In this document: positions 48,540 to 60,360 of the stretch, in pieces
How the letters are laid out: each line of letters starts with the position of its first letter
Position numbering within the stretch: the stretch's first letter is position 1
NCBI GenBank assembly: GCA_022410635.1
Contig: JAJVDF010000410.1
Coordinates: 700,420-764,419, forward strand
Reading direction: 5' to 3'
Source: Tretioscincus oriximinensis
Taxonomy: Eukaryota; Chordata; Lepidosauria; Squamata; Gymnophthalmidae
DNA length: 64,000 bases
Made by a program: the position numbers and the translations under genes
Notes under the pieces: model-generated
The model's database searches: none
Told to the model about the DNA's origin: nothing
What the model saw: only the letters and a program-made list of their open reading frames with translations

Positions 48540-48878
48540 AGGTAGAAAGAAGAAGAAAAAAGAAGGGGAAGGAGGAAAAAAGGAAAAGGAGGATAGAAAT
48601 AAGGAAGGAAAGAGAAAGGACAGAAAGAAAAAGAAGAAAGGGAAGAAAGAACAGCCACAGAAAATTAAAAACCACATTAGGAGTAAAATAAATAAAAACT
48701 AGGCTAATAATTTTGGTTATTCACACTCTAAACACACCACGAACGAAATCTAGAACTCAACTCAGAAATTATGAAGCAAGGAGGAAAGGCCCGGAGGTAG
48801 ATGGAGGAAGAAAAAAAGAAGGAACTGGGAAGGAGAAAAAAGGAGGATAGAAATAAAGAAGGAGAGGAAGCACAGAAA
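48540..48878. repeat. Polypurine tracts, duplicated
   Basis: Two purine-rich tracts (about 48538-48652 and 48778-48878) are each preceded by a similar TAGAACTCAACT segment (48429 and 48750) and contain GGAGGATAGAAATAA. They look like a duplicated unit around AG-rich sequence. Such tracts can form triplex DNA. Confidence 0.65.
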
Positions 48879-49037
48879 GGCCCCGTCCCCACTGAGCCTT
48901 CTTCTTGGCTATATCTCAGAATTGGAATGTGCCACCTACATGCTAGTGTAGGCTATGGCAGGCCCTACATTGGCATGTGGATGACCAAGCTCTGTACCGA
49001 GATATAACCCAGAATAATGCTCAGTGGGGACAGGGCC
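48879..49037. mobile_element. 159-bp TIR element, family C
   Basis: The left arm GGCCCCGTCCCCACTGAGC, then TTCTTGGCTATATCTC, pairs with the right arm read inward, GGCCCTGTCCCCACTGAGC, then TTCTGGGTTATATCTC, with about 6 mismatches in 41. It sits inside the second polypurine tract. A related half-copy lies at 59215-59275. Confidence 0.8.
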
Positions 49038-49904
49038 AAAGAAAATAAAGAAAGAGAAAGGAAGGTAACCTACCTCGTGGCTTGCTCCTCAGACTGCAGC
49101 CCTGTCCCTGGCTCCGGCGGCAGTAGCCTCCCAGGCAGCCCTCCCATTGGTTCAACTCCTGGGATCGGCAACCAAAACCAAAAGCTGTCTGGAGCTTTTT
49201 GATTTGTTGCTGCTTGATTTGTTCCTCTAAGAAGGCCCACATTGGCCAATGGTTCTCCATTATTTTCTATGGAGATTTTATCATTATCACAATTTCTGGT
49301 GCGTCCGGAGGCCACAACGACCCCAGAGGCCAGCCGTCACTGTCCTGTATACATATATTATACAATGTAATGCCTATTGTCTCTTGAACTACAGCAACAA
49401 AATAAGTCTGCAAAAATGCATAATGAACTTAAAATATGACTCTTATTTATGAAATTACAAAGAGCCATGAAGCTTCCCAGGAAGGGTTCCTTAATGGATG
49501 CTATTTTTTGCAAGCCAATATTTTTTATTTATTTTTCCCTATTGTTACAGAGAAAATGTTCCATGTAACAAACATAGAGACAAAATCCATTAAGATTTTT
49601 TTTTGCAATTATAATAGACATTTTTGAAACCACAGTGTTAATGGAAATATTTAACATGTCTTAGGTCTGATTGTATTTACCTGATTTAATATGCTTTAGT
49701 AGAACTGGGTTAGCTTGCTCTTCATAGGCTCTGTTTCTATAGGCTCAGTAACCACTTTTAGGCCTTAAAACATTTATTGAGTCTGTGCAAACAGGGCTTA
49801 AAACACATCCAGCAAATCCATTTCTAACTGGACTGAATTAGGTAAATGCAAATCAGGCCTTATTTGTCAGAAAGTCTTGCTCACTTGAAAAATTTCTCGC
49901 ACGC
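49038..49904. other. Unassigned DNA with a GC-richer block
   Basis: A moderately GC-rich block lies at 49070-49170. A scrap at about 49750-49802 resembles the 32772 element. No gene is seen. Confidence 0.5.
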
Positions 49905-50190
49905 TTCAAAGTTTTTATTTTTTATTTTTAAAAAATTCACTGCACCACCACTAGGGGGCTCTGACAACCAGGACAGCTCCTGAAGGCACCCTCCCCTCAT
50001 TAAAAATTTCAAAAAATTCTCACATTTCAAAAAATTCTTACACACATCAAAAAATTATTTTTGATTTTTTTTTAAATAAATCACTGCACCATGACTAGGG
50101 GGCTCTGGAAACCAAGGCCAGCTCCTGAAGGCCCCTCCACACAGTAAAAAATAAAAAAATGCAAATTTCTTGAATACTTTAAAAATTCTC
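49905..50190 (+). repeat. 144-bp-period repeat with CTCF-like motifs
   Basis: Two units share TCACTGCACC (49937 and 50081), a CTAGGGGGCTCTG core and CAGCTCCTGAAGG. The first has CCACCACTAGGGGGC at 49945-49959, a close match to the vertebrate CTCF core (CCACNAGGGGGC). The second has ATGACTAGGGGGC, which is weaker. TTCTCACAC-type motifs recur between and after the units. Occupancy cannot be judged from sequence. Confidence 0.65.
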
Positions 50191-50663
50191 ACACATTCAA
50201 AATAATTATCATGTGCTTCGCAGATTTTGGCAGGGATTTCAGAGGGGTATTCATGTTGGTGGGTGATTTGCATATTTATGAACATGCAAATTACCATGAA
50301 TATTAAATACCCCAGTTTGGGCCTCAGAAAATCTAGTCAGTCTACTGATTAAAATAAACATAAATAAAAGGAGAATAAGACAATCTTCCACACATAACAA
50401 GCCTCTGGAGCTATTGAATTCACTGCTTAAAGTCATATAAAAGACTCCTGGAAATGAATGAAATAAAACATCAATAAAGTTCCTAACAAAGATTCTTGAT
50501 TTCATTTTCCAAGTCATCTTCATTTAGTGTGGGACACATGACTTTATATTTTGGTTTCAGACTGTATTGTATGCAGTCTATTTTATTTTTCGTTGCTAGG
50601 AGCCATTACATCTAAGAGCAATTCTTTCAGTCAACCCAATCAACAGCCCTCCCGCTTTCCCAA
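50191..50663. other. Unassigned DNA
   Basis: No gene or element is recognised. Confidence 0.5.
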
Positions 50664-50790
50664 ATGAAAGATAAGAACTTGAGAAGCCATATTGAACCAG
50701 ACCACAGTCTATCCAGTCTGACATTCTGACCCAAACACTGATCCAATAACTGCACCTGAGCATTTTTAAGCAAAAGGTAGTGGGTTGCAG
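50664..50790 (-). mobile_element. CR1 LINE 3' end fragment
   Basis: AGATAAGAACTTGAGAAGCC, then ATATTGAACCAGACC and TCCAGTCTGACATTCTG is the antisense of the CR1 3' end. The right limit is uncertain. Confidence 0.65.
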
Positions 50791-53523
50791 CTTCATCTTC
50801 ACCTCTGGCCCAGAATGGAGAGCTGGAGAAAAGTCCATGAAAATCCTTGATGATGAGTCCATTGACCGACAGAAATCACTCAGAGCTAAAGTTTGAATTT
50901 AGAGCGGCAGCTTCCTTCTCCGAGTGTGTTTGGCCTCCAGAGAGACATAGATTCCAGGATGTTTTGGAGAAACTTCCATTTGACATGAATGTAGTCCTAG
51001 AGAGTGGAAATCTCAGTGGAATTGTGGCACAATTACTCCAATGGGTTCTGGAACTATTCAATACATTTCTCTCTTCTTTCCTTTGCTGTTTAGCTTCCCT
51101 TTCCTATATATTTTGTGCTATATTTTTGTAAGGTTGAGGACTGAAGTTGAAATTAATTTTCATCTTCTGTGCAGTACTTGCCAGCATTATTATATTGGAT
51201 TTTAGTTGCTGTAAACCACATTGGGATTTTTTTTCCTGATTTTTTCTTTTAATATAAAATTTCCAGTAGCTGCAATAACAGGAAAAGACTGCTATGATTC
51301 TGCATGTGTGTGTGTAAAACCTTCTAGTAAATATGCAGAGCATCAGACTGGCAGCAATATTAGCAGTAATCACCTTTGGCTATATGGATTTTTCTATTGT
51401 GAAGTTCTGCTGAAGTCAATTAAGATGAGAAATGAAAGCTGATACACTGACCCCAAAAGAAAGGAGCAGCAGATAAGAGGTAAGTCAATATACCCTTTGA
51501 AATTAACGAGGTAGCTTTTGGTAGGGTATGTTCTATGAAACAGGTCAGTGCCTGAATACCAAAAAGAAGCAGAAGTCAAACGGACAAGTAATTCATTCTA
51601 CACAACATTTATACAAGGCATCTTTATCCTAAGTACTGAACTCTGACGCAGGGACCTTTGGTCCCTTATGGTTTAGGGGAAAAAAATCACACTAACTTTC
51701 AGGGAAGGCATATAATTCAGAATCATACAGTATAATTTAGAATATCCATTTTAGAACTGACATGTTTAGTTTAAAAATAGTATAAGAAAACCCTTGACAT
51801 AGGAAAGAGCATGTGGCTGAATCTATCTATCCAACTATTGATCATCTATACAACTATCATCTCTCTCTCTCTATTTTCTATTTACCTGGTATCTAGCTAC
51901 TAGCTCCCTACTGACCTTTCACCTGTCTATCTTCTGAGCTATTGTTTGACTGCCTGTCAATCTGTTGATCTATCTATTTATGTATCTTTTTGTTTTCTTT
52001 GTGTTACCACTACTAATATAGTTCAAAATGTCAATCAAATTGGAAGAAGCAACAATTGTATTTGTAACAGTTATAGCTGTGTCAGGATTTTGTCATAATT
52101 TATATCTGTGCTTGAGTTGATCTTGCTTTCTCTGTACCTGATTTTTTTAAAAAAGCTTTAATATATGTATTCTCCCTTTATATATTGGAAATGAGTCGTG
52201 ATATGTTATTGTTTAACAGAAGTAGAGGAAAATAACTGTTTCAGGAAGAAAATGATTATCACAAAACTTTGAGAGGCTGGCAGCTTTTAAAATGTTGTAC
52301 ATGGTATGTAAGGGTTGGTTGAGCCAAGCCAGTCTAATTACATCAAACACTTACATGATTGTTATTTTATGAGGCTGCTGTAAGGATAAGCCAATATAAG
52401 GCAGCAAGCATAGCATTCACCTCACCCCCCCTTCTCAGATGAATAGAAGGGGATAGTAATAGCTATGGTAGCCCTGCTGTTTACATGGGAAAGGACTCCT
52501 TTCCCAGTCCTTTGCTTGCTTGTACATTGAAGCCAATATTTTCCAAGGAACATGCATCCACGTATATTTCTGCGCATGATCCCATGGTCCGATTCCAATG
52601 ATTTGGCATAACCAACCCATTTCATATGTTTATCTTGCACTTGTACTGGTGCATGGTTGCCCTCATTGGGATAACATACTCCTCTTTGATCTCTTCACCT
52701 TGTTTCACCAACTGATCTGCAGTTTAACTGCTCCATTCATGTTAACTGTTTAGTACATCCTACAAAGCAAGGCACAAGAGTTTCCTGAGTGTGTTTCAGG
52801 TGTGGATAAGAGGAGTTGACATTTGTTTTATACAAGAAACCAATCACTGATTTAACAAACTCTTGAGAGGTCTATATGAAGTTGATCAATGTATACAGAG
52901 CTTTGCCTAGAATACTGGGGAGGCTCCTGCAGAACTATTGGCATTTTAAAAAAAGCATAAGGTTGCCTCTGAAGGAAAAAGACTCAGCCAGCTCATAACT
53001 GCTATGGAGTCTTAGCAAAGTATTACAGATTGAAAAAGCCCTTTAGTTCTGCTTTCTTTATTATTATATTTATAAAGTAGTACAGGAGCATACAAACTTC
53101 TGCTATCATATTAGGCTTTCTTCTTTTCAGAGTGATGCAGGAATATATTTCTGCATTCATTTTATGCTTGTCACTTTACAGAGGTTTTTTTTAGGAACAC
53201 GCTTGAACATCGATAGAATGGAGGAGAACTGCCAGGCTGTACTACAAAATTAATTATAGTAGTGGTAAGAATATTAGACAGATTGTGATAGTAGACAAAG
53301 CACTAGACATGCTTTACTTCTTCAGGCTTGTCCTCTCCTTAACCTGACTATTATGAAACTCCACTCAACATTCATTTCAAAGTATTAAGAAAAACTTAAT
53401 ATAACTAGGGCCAATAGTTCCTTCAAATGGAGTGTACTCTTTATGAAAAATTACATCACAAGCCTGAATATACAGGGGAAAAACATTGTCCTGAACTTAT
53501 TTCTTGCAAAGTATATCACTTTG
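50791..53523. other. Unassigned DNA with degraded CTAT microsatellite
   Basis: A degenerate CTAT/CTGT region lies at about 51821-51990 with a TC run at 51861-51873. No gene is seen. Confidence 0.5.
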
Positions 53524-53853
53524 AAGGAGGAGAAAGAGGAAGAGGAAGAAGAAAAGGAAGAGAAAGAAAAAGAGAAAGAAATAAAGAACTGGGTTTTTAT
53601 ACCTCGCTTTTCTCACAAAGTGACTCAAAGCAGCTTACAAGGGTATTTTGCCTGAAGGCTCACATTCTATCTTCCCCACCAGACTCTGGTGGTTCCCATG
53701 TATCTACTTGCAGTCAGTTGCAATTTCTTCCAATTCATGCTTTCGAATAGCTGGGTGCTACAGGCTAATGGAAGGTGCTCACCCCTCCTCATGGCTTTGA
53801 AACCCGATCTCCCAGATGAGAGATGGATTCCTTAGTGACTGAGCTATCTGTGA
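53524..53853 (-). mobile_element. tRNA-derived SINE with purine tail
   Basis: A GAA/GAG-rich tail (53524-53585) is followed by TATACCTCGCTTTTCTCAC, the body and an A-box complement GTGACTGAGCTATCTGTG. Compared with 43391-43702, it lacks a short block after TCTCAC and about 9 bp between AGCTGGGT and GCTACAGG, so it is a diverged copy. Confidence 0.85.
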
Positions 53854-54269
53854 GGAAGCAGTTAATTAAATATGGCAAGATAAAGAATTTTGTTCCTTGT
53901 TAAGAGCGGTTGTTTCTTATATGTTTGTAAGATTTCCATTTCCTTAACTTTGCAACGGACAGACAGACAGACACACACACCAATATAAAAATGATAGTAT
54001 AAATGTGTAGCACTGTTTGTAAATAATAGGGCATTCTGAAAGCCTATGCATAAATGAAGTAACCTTCTGTGCCATTCAAACTACAAAGCCCCCTTGGTAG
54101 ATTTTCTGGACCCAAACTAACATGGTGGAACATCATCATCATCAGTGATCAATCATCATCACCATCACCATCATATGGCCTGGGAAGCCCCTCTTTATTT
54201 TTGACTGGGTGAAGAAAAAAACATACACAGTAGGTGGGCAAAGTGTACCTAACAAAAAGTGATCAGCAC
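53854..54269. other. Unassigned DNA
   Basis: An ACAG/ACAC run is at about 53956-53981, and CATCAT/CACCAT runs are at 54132-54173. No gene is seen. Confidence 0.5.
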
Positions 54270-54725
54270 AACTGGCCATACATATATTATGCTGGTTCTG
54301 GAAGAGCTGCACTGGCTGCCAATTTGTTATTGAGTCCAAGTCAAGGTCCCTAAATAACCTGGGGCCCGAATATCTAAAAGAATACCTTTTCCCAAATCAA
54401 TCTGTCCGTGCCTTAAGATTTGCAGAGGTGACCATCTTGATTATACCACCTCTCTCAGTAGCAAAAAGAGTAGAAACTTCAGTTACAGCCTTCCCCATGG
54501 TGATTCCCAGACTATGGGAACAGTCTCCCCCTCAAGGCACATCAGTCACCTTCACTGTATTCCTTCAGAAGATCTTTGAAGATGCTCTTCTTTAGGTTGG
54601 CCTTTGGTTGAAGAAATTTTCTTTTCCACCTTCAGATATTGTTTTAATATGTTAGTTTTGTATGTTTGCTTTTATTGTTAGCTGCCCTGAGACCTTCAGG
54701 TGTAGGATGGGATAAAAATCATACA
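54270..54725 (+). mobile_element. L2-like LINE, C-terminal and 3' end
   Basis: GAGCTGCACTGGCTGCCAAT (encoding the LHWLP motif at the end of L2/CR1-group RTs) is followed by TAACCTGGGGCCCGAATATC, a GACTATGGGAACAGTCTCCC segment and the 3' end AGCTGCCCTGAGACCTTCAG, then GGGATAAAAATCA. Frames are broken. It is the longest L2-like piece here. Confidence 0.8.
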
Positions 54726-55573
54726 CGCATTTACGCACACACACACACACACATACATACATGGTGTACATATATAACATTCAAGCTGTCTGCATTTGTC
54801 CATATTCTGTATTTAGAAAGAGATTAAAACCCTGCCTTCTACTATTATATCTTGTTTTCCCAAAGCAGATTATAGGTCTCAAATAGTCTCTTAATCTGGT
54901 CTGTACGACACTACTGATACATCTGTTTCAAGAAGGCATTGTTGTATATATCAGTGGTAAACCAATCAAAGCATATGCAGATGGCATATTTCCATGGTCC
55001 TTGAGATTTATTGTGGTTGTGCAAGACAAACAGCTGAAATGGTTTCCCTGAAGGTTTCAAGACTTTGTTTCTGGTAAAAGCTTTAATGGACAACTCAAAA
55101 ACCTTTGCTTGCTATGGGGCCAACACATAGGTTGGACTGGCATAACTATATGAATGTGGTTGGTCTTGCTCTGACACCTCCTACTTTGGAATAAATTTCA
55201 TTACTCCAGAGCAACTCATCCAGAAGTCCACAATTTAAGAGGGGAGGGAAGGTCTTAAGATTTTATTTCAGGAAGATTGGTTTCTTGTGAACATGTGAAA
55301 TAAAAACAGAAGTTGGGGGACGAAGGTTTGAGGACAGAAGTGCTGTTTCAAAAGTGATTATGTGGGGATTGATTTATATTTTGGCAAGATTATCTGTATA
55401 AGGGCAAAGTTGTTTTTGGTTTCTATGTGTGTTTAGAATAACTCAGCAGTGACAAGAATACAGCTGTGCGTCAGCCTCAGGATAGATTGTATATTCTACA
55501 TCTGAACAAGTCAGCACAAACATAGAAGCATCAGTCAATAATGCATAGTTTCAAGTTACACAACTTTTTCTAA
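54726..55573. other. Unassigned DNA with AC run
   Basis: A (CA)n run is at 54735-54753. No gene is seen. Confidence 0.5.
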
Positions 55574-55918
55574 GGCTGCGTGCACATGACGACTTAAAAA
55601 TGCTACAGTGCTATAACCTGGAATATAGCAATCGCGTATCTGTGCACACCAAACATGTATATTTCATGACTAGTGCCCCAGCTCTGTAACATGACTTGTT
55701 GATCTCATCACAGTACTGTCCAATAATTTTTTTTTACCCGCAACTGCCAATAGAAGCAACAGCCACGTTCTCGTGTCTGATTTGTGAACATGCATACACT
55801 TGCAAGAATATGGGGGTTCTCCGGAACGATGTTTGAATATCTGAGAAATTGTTTATTCTGTGATAAATGGCGTTTATTGCAGGTTGATTACTGAAAAGTG
55901 CTTAGCACGTGTGCCTGA
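55574..55918 (+). mobile_element. Family A DNA transposon
   Basis: The left end GGCTGCGTGCACATGACGAC and the right end GTGTGCCTGAG enclose, in reverse order relative to the 13.9 and 40.7 kb copies, GGAATATAGCAATCGCG, GATCTCATCACAGT, GAAGCAACAGCCACG, GAGAAATTGTTTATTCTGTG, GTTTATTGCAGG and TGAAAAGTGCTTAGC. It lacks the outer 45 bp seen in the 40.7 kb copy at one end. Confidence 0.75.
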
Positions 55919-57319
55919 GACTTCCTGATTGAAGGAGAATTGCTTCAAAGGCACTAAACACGATTGACAGCTAGATCTATTATTGACATTTCCTTTTGAA
56001 TTTTTTTGTATTGCAATTTTCAAGCTTCAATAATTTGTTATTTTTCTCTGTTTCTCCTTTTCTTCTTCCTCCTCTGGATGTTTACAACCTAAACATTTGG
56101 AGAAAGAGCTATTTGCTCTTTGACCCTTTTTTGTCATTCATTCAGGGAGTTAAAATAAAAGCTTCTGCGTGACCAGATGCCTTCAAGTGGCTATAGAAGC
56201 TATTATTCTTGACAATTGCAGATTAAGCATGATTGGATCCTTCTGACTGTCTTTCTACATTACTGTTGCTGTTCCCATCCATCAACAATGCAGACAGTAT
56301 GCCAAGAATGGAACAAGGCACCTGCTATAGAGCTGTGACTCCCACTTTCAACTTTGATGCTGCAATTAAAAAAAATATTTTTAATGCTTTTAAGAACCAG
56401 GCCAAGCATCATGATTAAGAGATGAAAAACTCATTTTGCTGAGCATGTTCACAATTACCTTCTCTGGAGGAAAATTCCCACAGCACAGCCCTGCAAAGGT
56501 TTTTCTGTGAGTTCTGGTAAAAATTAAATTAAGTACCACTGGGCATTCAGCCTGACGCATACTTGCAGAAGGTAAAACAGCAGGGCTGAGAGTGTTTACT
56601 GAGAGCATAACCCTACTCTGCAGTCCATGCCAGCTCCCCTTCAATCTTTCCTCCAAATTGAAAGCATGTCTAATCAGTTTAATGAATGCAAATTAACTGC
56701 TTTCGTTAGCTATAACACTGGACATTGGGAATTGCAGTACACAGTGAGGCCACTTATCTGTAATCTTGGACATTTGCATAAGTGTCATGGGAAGGAATGA
56801 ACAGAGCACATAGGAGTCCTATTTTGCAGTCCCATTTTCTGCCATAGCTGTAACTACGGCTCAAAATGTACTAGGCCTTATTCTGCTCCAGAAAGCAGCC
56901 CATGAGAGCTTTTATTCTGCCATTCTGTTACTTGTTTGGGATGAGGATCAGGTATTCTAGAGGCCCTAAAGTGGATCACCAGATCCCCTCCCAAGATTTG
57001 CTTTTCAAAACTATGGATCCAATGTGGAAAAGCAGTTGGATTGTTAGATGATAATTGATACAAAATTAAAACTAGAAAATGTGGAGGTTTCAGGAAAATT
57101 AAATTAATTGTTTATCTCTGTTTTCACTGAATAAAATAATTATTATATGATTAAAATTTATTATTACTCATAGGTAACCAATGGGAAAGTTCTCATACAA
57201 TTTGGATTAAGGACAAATGCTAAAAGATCTCTAAAACCAGACAATATTTATCTGAGAGTATTTTTTTAAAAAAAAAATCCTCAAATGTGGCATTGCTGAT
57301 CTTCTGCTAAAAATGTAAA
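55919..57319. other. Unassigned DNA
   Basis: No gene or element is recognised. Confidence 0.5.
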
Positions 57320-57545
57320 TCTTTCTGTGCCTGGAGATTGGAAAGTGAAATATCAACCCTCAAAAAAGAATCTAGGGGTGGTCTGTGAAAATTAGCTTGA
57401 CACCAGTTACAAGCAGTGATGGAAACCATTATTAAAGTGAAAATTAATGCACATAAAAGGGACAAGCATTGCTGAAGGAAAATCAGCATGGTTTCTACAA
57501 GGGTCACTAAAGATAATGGATTCTTTGTGTCTATAAGAACATGCA
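57320..57545 (+). mobile_element. CR1 LINE RT remnant, degraded
   Basis: CAGCATGGTTTCTACAAGGG (the RT 'QHGF..G' motif) is followed by GGATTCTTTGTGTC. Upstream are a TGGAGATTGGAAAGTGAAAT segment and a CTTGACACCAG segment, as in the CR1 'dWk..NyRPvSLTsi' region. No continuous frame remains. Confidence 0.55.
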
Positions 57546-58094
57546 GGTCCAGTTGACAGTAATGAGTAATAAATGGACTAAATTAATCATGAATAAATTC
57601 TTCAGCAATGAAAGAAGAAGGCAGGTCCTGTCCTGTTCACAGTACAGAAAACAAAGCAGAATAACAAAATGCTGAGCTCTGACAGAATCAATTTTTTAAC
57701 TTTGTCTTTTGTTATTCCTCTTTGGAATATTTCATTAATACTGAAAAATGCATTTCCTATGTTCTACTGTGAAAATGTTTCAAGCCTCCTCAAATGTCAG
57801 TGGCAATTGGGACACCAAGGCAAGGAGAAACTGGTTTGAAGAGCTCTGATTGCAATTCAAACAATTGTGCAGGTGAAATGCTGTAACAACATTTCTGCCA
57901 GAATTTAGTAGCAGCATAAAGATTCTATGCAGATTTACCGTTTATTTCTGTCATCATCCCAAGAAAAATATATGTTTAGACTTGGGTGAACTTTCATTTC
58001 CTCTCAAATGTCAAGTTCTTAGAATAAAAATTTGATCTTTCTGCTGAGAACATCTACAGACTTCAACCTTCCTCTAAAGAGTAGTATTATTATT
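57546..58094. other. Unassigned DNA
   Basis: No gene or element is recognised. Confidence 0.5.
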
Positions 58095-58245
58095 AAGTCC
58101 AGCAAGGGAACTTTCATAGACATGTCTACTTTTTCAGATGAATTTGAAGAACTATAGGTGTCTAGGAAAGCTCATGCCACTTACCTTTGTGCTGCAAAGC
58201 CCCTTGCTGGAATTTCTATGAAGACTAACACAACGAATTCTCAGA
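58095..58245. mobile_element. Short foldback-family copy
   Basis: AGTCCAGCAAGGGAACTTTC, then ATAGACATGTCTAC and TTTTTCAGATG, are mirrored by GAAGAACTATAGGTGTCTAG, then GAAAGCTCATGCC and CCCCTTGCTGGA. It has the same layout as the 35.1 kb element but much shorter and diverged. Confidence 0.65.
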
Positions 58246-58583
58246 AATTTATTATTATCATTGATGACCATTTTGGACTTCCTGATGTGGTCAACATTTC
58301 ATTCATTATGAGCATAATCGAATGTCTGTGGTATCTCTGGTTCACATCAGCATGTGATAGGAAATGCATGGGAGAGCCTGGAAGAAAGAGGCTCTGAAGA
58401 GAACTTCTACATAGGATCACTACTAAGTGCAAAAAAACCCTAACTTCATGGATTCTGTCGACTATAATTGCACTGGAAAATAGTAATGTCCATAGTGAAA
58501 ACTTTCATTTCCCAAATATGTTCTTAACTTTCTATTAGCAATTTCAAAAGCAAATCTAAGCGTAACAAATGCCTAAGTTTTGT

Positions 58584-58650
<67 letters not shown>

Positions 58651-58666
58651 CTATCACTATCATTAC
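58584..58666. repeat. (ATC)n microsatellite
   Basis: About 22 ATC units to 58650, then CTATCACTATCATT interruptions. The poly-histidine frame here is a translation of the array. Confidence 0.95.
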
Positions 58667-58949
58667 ACTCTTTTAGGGAATAATATATTAATCATTGACT
58701 CCATATTGTGGGGAGGGGAAATCAAGCTTTTATTTTCTCATGACTGTGTTGTTCATATAAAGACTATATGGCTATTTCTGTTTTAATATTATATACTACT
58801 GATAATGCTTGCAATGGATAACATTTGGCTTTAGATAGGTAGTTGCAATAATTCTGACAATAATTATTTTGAAAAACTATTTGGATACATGGAGAAATAT
58901 CAACATATTTCAAAGTGGGTAATAATATTTATTGTCAGAGTTTTGTCAT

Positions 58950-59130
58950 GAATATAGAGTGACCCTTCATAGACAAGTCAACTTCTTCAGATGATTGGGA
59001 AAAACTGATGTAGACTTGTTTAGAAAGCTCATGCTGACTACTTTTTTCTTATTAGTCTCTAAGGCGCTATTAGACCCCACTTGTTGGATATTCTGGACCT
59101 AAATTTACACGGCCACTTCTTTGAAGTCTA
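58950..59130. mobile_element. Short foldback-family copy
   Basis: CTTCATAGACAAGTCAACTT, then CTTCAGATG, is mirrored by GATGTAGACTTGTTTAGAAA, then GCTCATGC, followed by TTATTAGTCTCTAAGGCGCT. Same family as 58095-58245 and 35096-35536. Confidence 0.65.
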
Positions 59131-59214
59131 GAGACCTTTTTTTTGGGAGGAAAACCATTAGGATACTTACTATCTGTAAATTAGCTTTCAAAATGGCAGA
59201 ACACAGCAATACTA

Positions 59215-59275
59215 GGTCCCTTTTCACATAGGGGCTCATTCTGGGATATATCTTGAACTAGAGGCCCTTCTGCTA
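59215..59275 (+). mobile_element. Family C TIR element, half-copy
   Basis: GGTCCCTTTTCACAT, then GGGCTCATTCTGGGATATAT, resembles one arm of 48879-49037. The other arm is not seen. Confidence 0.5.
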
Positions 59276-59609
59276 GCATGTAATTCAGAAAATGGCCAAA
59301 TGCAAAAAAAAGGGATTCTTTTGTTTCAAAAGAAAATCTTACAAAAGGTGTTCAATTTCAAACACGAACTATTTTAAGTAATCCATTCCAAGTCATATTT
59401 TTAATTACCATGCAAAAACTCAGAAAACTTTATAATTTCAAGAGTAAACCTGGCAAGTTACATTATAATTTATCAGCAATTTATACTCAGCTACTAAATA
59501 ATAAAGTTGATTTAAGAGATGTTGGTGAAAAAGGAAAAGGATGCACGGAACAGTAATATTGGTCTGGGATTCTTCATTTCTTTTCTAAAGTCTCATGATA
59601 CATGGCTAT

Positions 59610-59890
59610 GTGGTAGCTAACAGCTTGGATAGTTTCAAGACAGGACTAGACAGGTTTATGAACACCAAGGGTATTAATGGGTACTAGGATGGATTTCTGG
59701 ATGTTGCCTCCAGGATGGAGCAACAGGCAGGACTCCTGAAATACCATTTGCAGAGAGTCATGAACAGGAGCATATTTTGCTTTCCTCTGTTCGGACTGCC
59801 CAGGTGCATCTGGCAGGCCTCTGTGTGAGACAGAATGCTGGACTAGATGGGCTGTGGCCTGATCCAGTATGGCTCTTTTTATGTTCTTAA
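59610..59890 (+). mobile_element. CR1 LINE 3' end
   Basis: It starts TGGTAGCTAACAGCTTGGAT and ends ATGGCTCTTTTTATGTTCTT. It is very close to 30852-31126 throughout, with the same 5' start. Confidence 0.9.
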
Positions 59891-60086
59891 GTTGACTTTG
59901 AAGCCAACATTGATGTGTAAGGTTGGATTTGGAAGCATTTGAATGTCAAGAGACCTGCAAATTCCTTTAGCTGTTGATTCTGCTGCCAACCTCAGAAGAC
60001 CCTGATTTTCCTTGCTGAATCCACATCCTATCTCATATACTGCCTCAGCTAATGCCTTATTGGTATCAACTCCACATAAGAGATTT

Positions 60087-60360
60087 TTAGAGGCTGGCTG
60101 CTGTCAATGCCTTTTCTGGTAGTAAATTCCATAGGCTAAGACCTTATTTACAAGGCATCTGGAACTAAGAAGTAAACGAAAAAGTGTAAAGCAAACTAGA
60201 GAATGTGTTATACTTTAAATTCTTCAGTGTGTTCCTTCATGTGTCCAAACTTTTGATCAGTTTTATATTCTCTGTTTTTACCCTCTACCTATCAACTTCA
60301 TAGAGTGCCCTCTCTTTTTAGTGACATATGATATAAATTTTGGCTTATGTGTTTTGTTTT
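60087..60360 (-). mobile_element. Old CR1-like LINE fragment
   Basis: AGTAAATTCCATAGGCTAAG, CAGTGTGTTCCTTCATGTGT, then TTTTGATCAGTTTTAT and AGAGTGCCCTCTCTTTTTAG follow the order of an antisense CR1 3' region. It is strongly diverged. Confidence 0.55.

Noticed and set aside
52422..52640. Overlapping 60-72 codon frames
   Set aside because: No motif is recognised in either frame, and overlapping short frames of this size are common by chance in this window.
58580..58786. Poly-histidine frame
   Set aside because: It is a translation of an (ATC)n microsatellite. The downstream residues have no recognisable domain.
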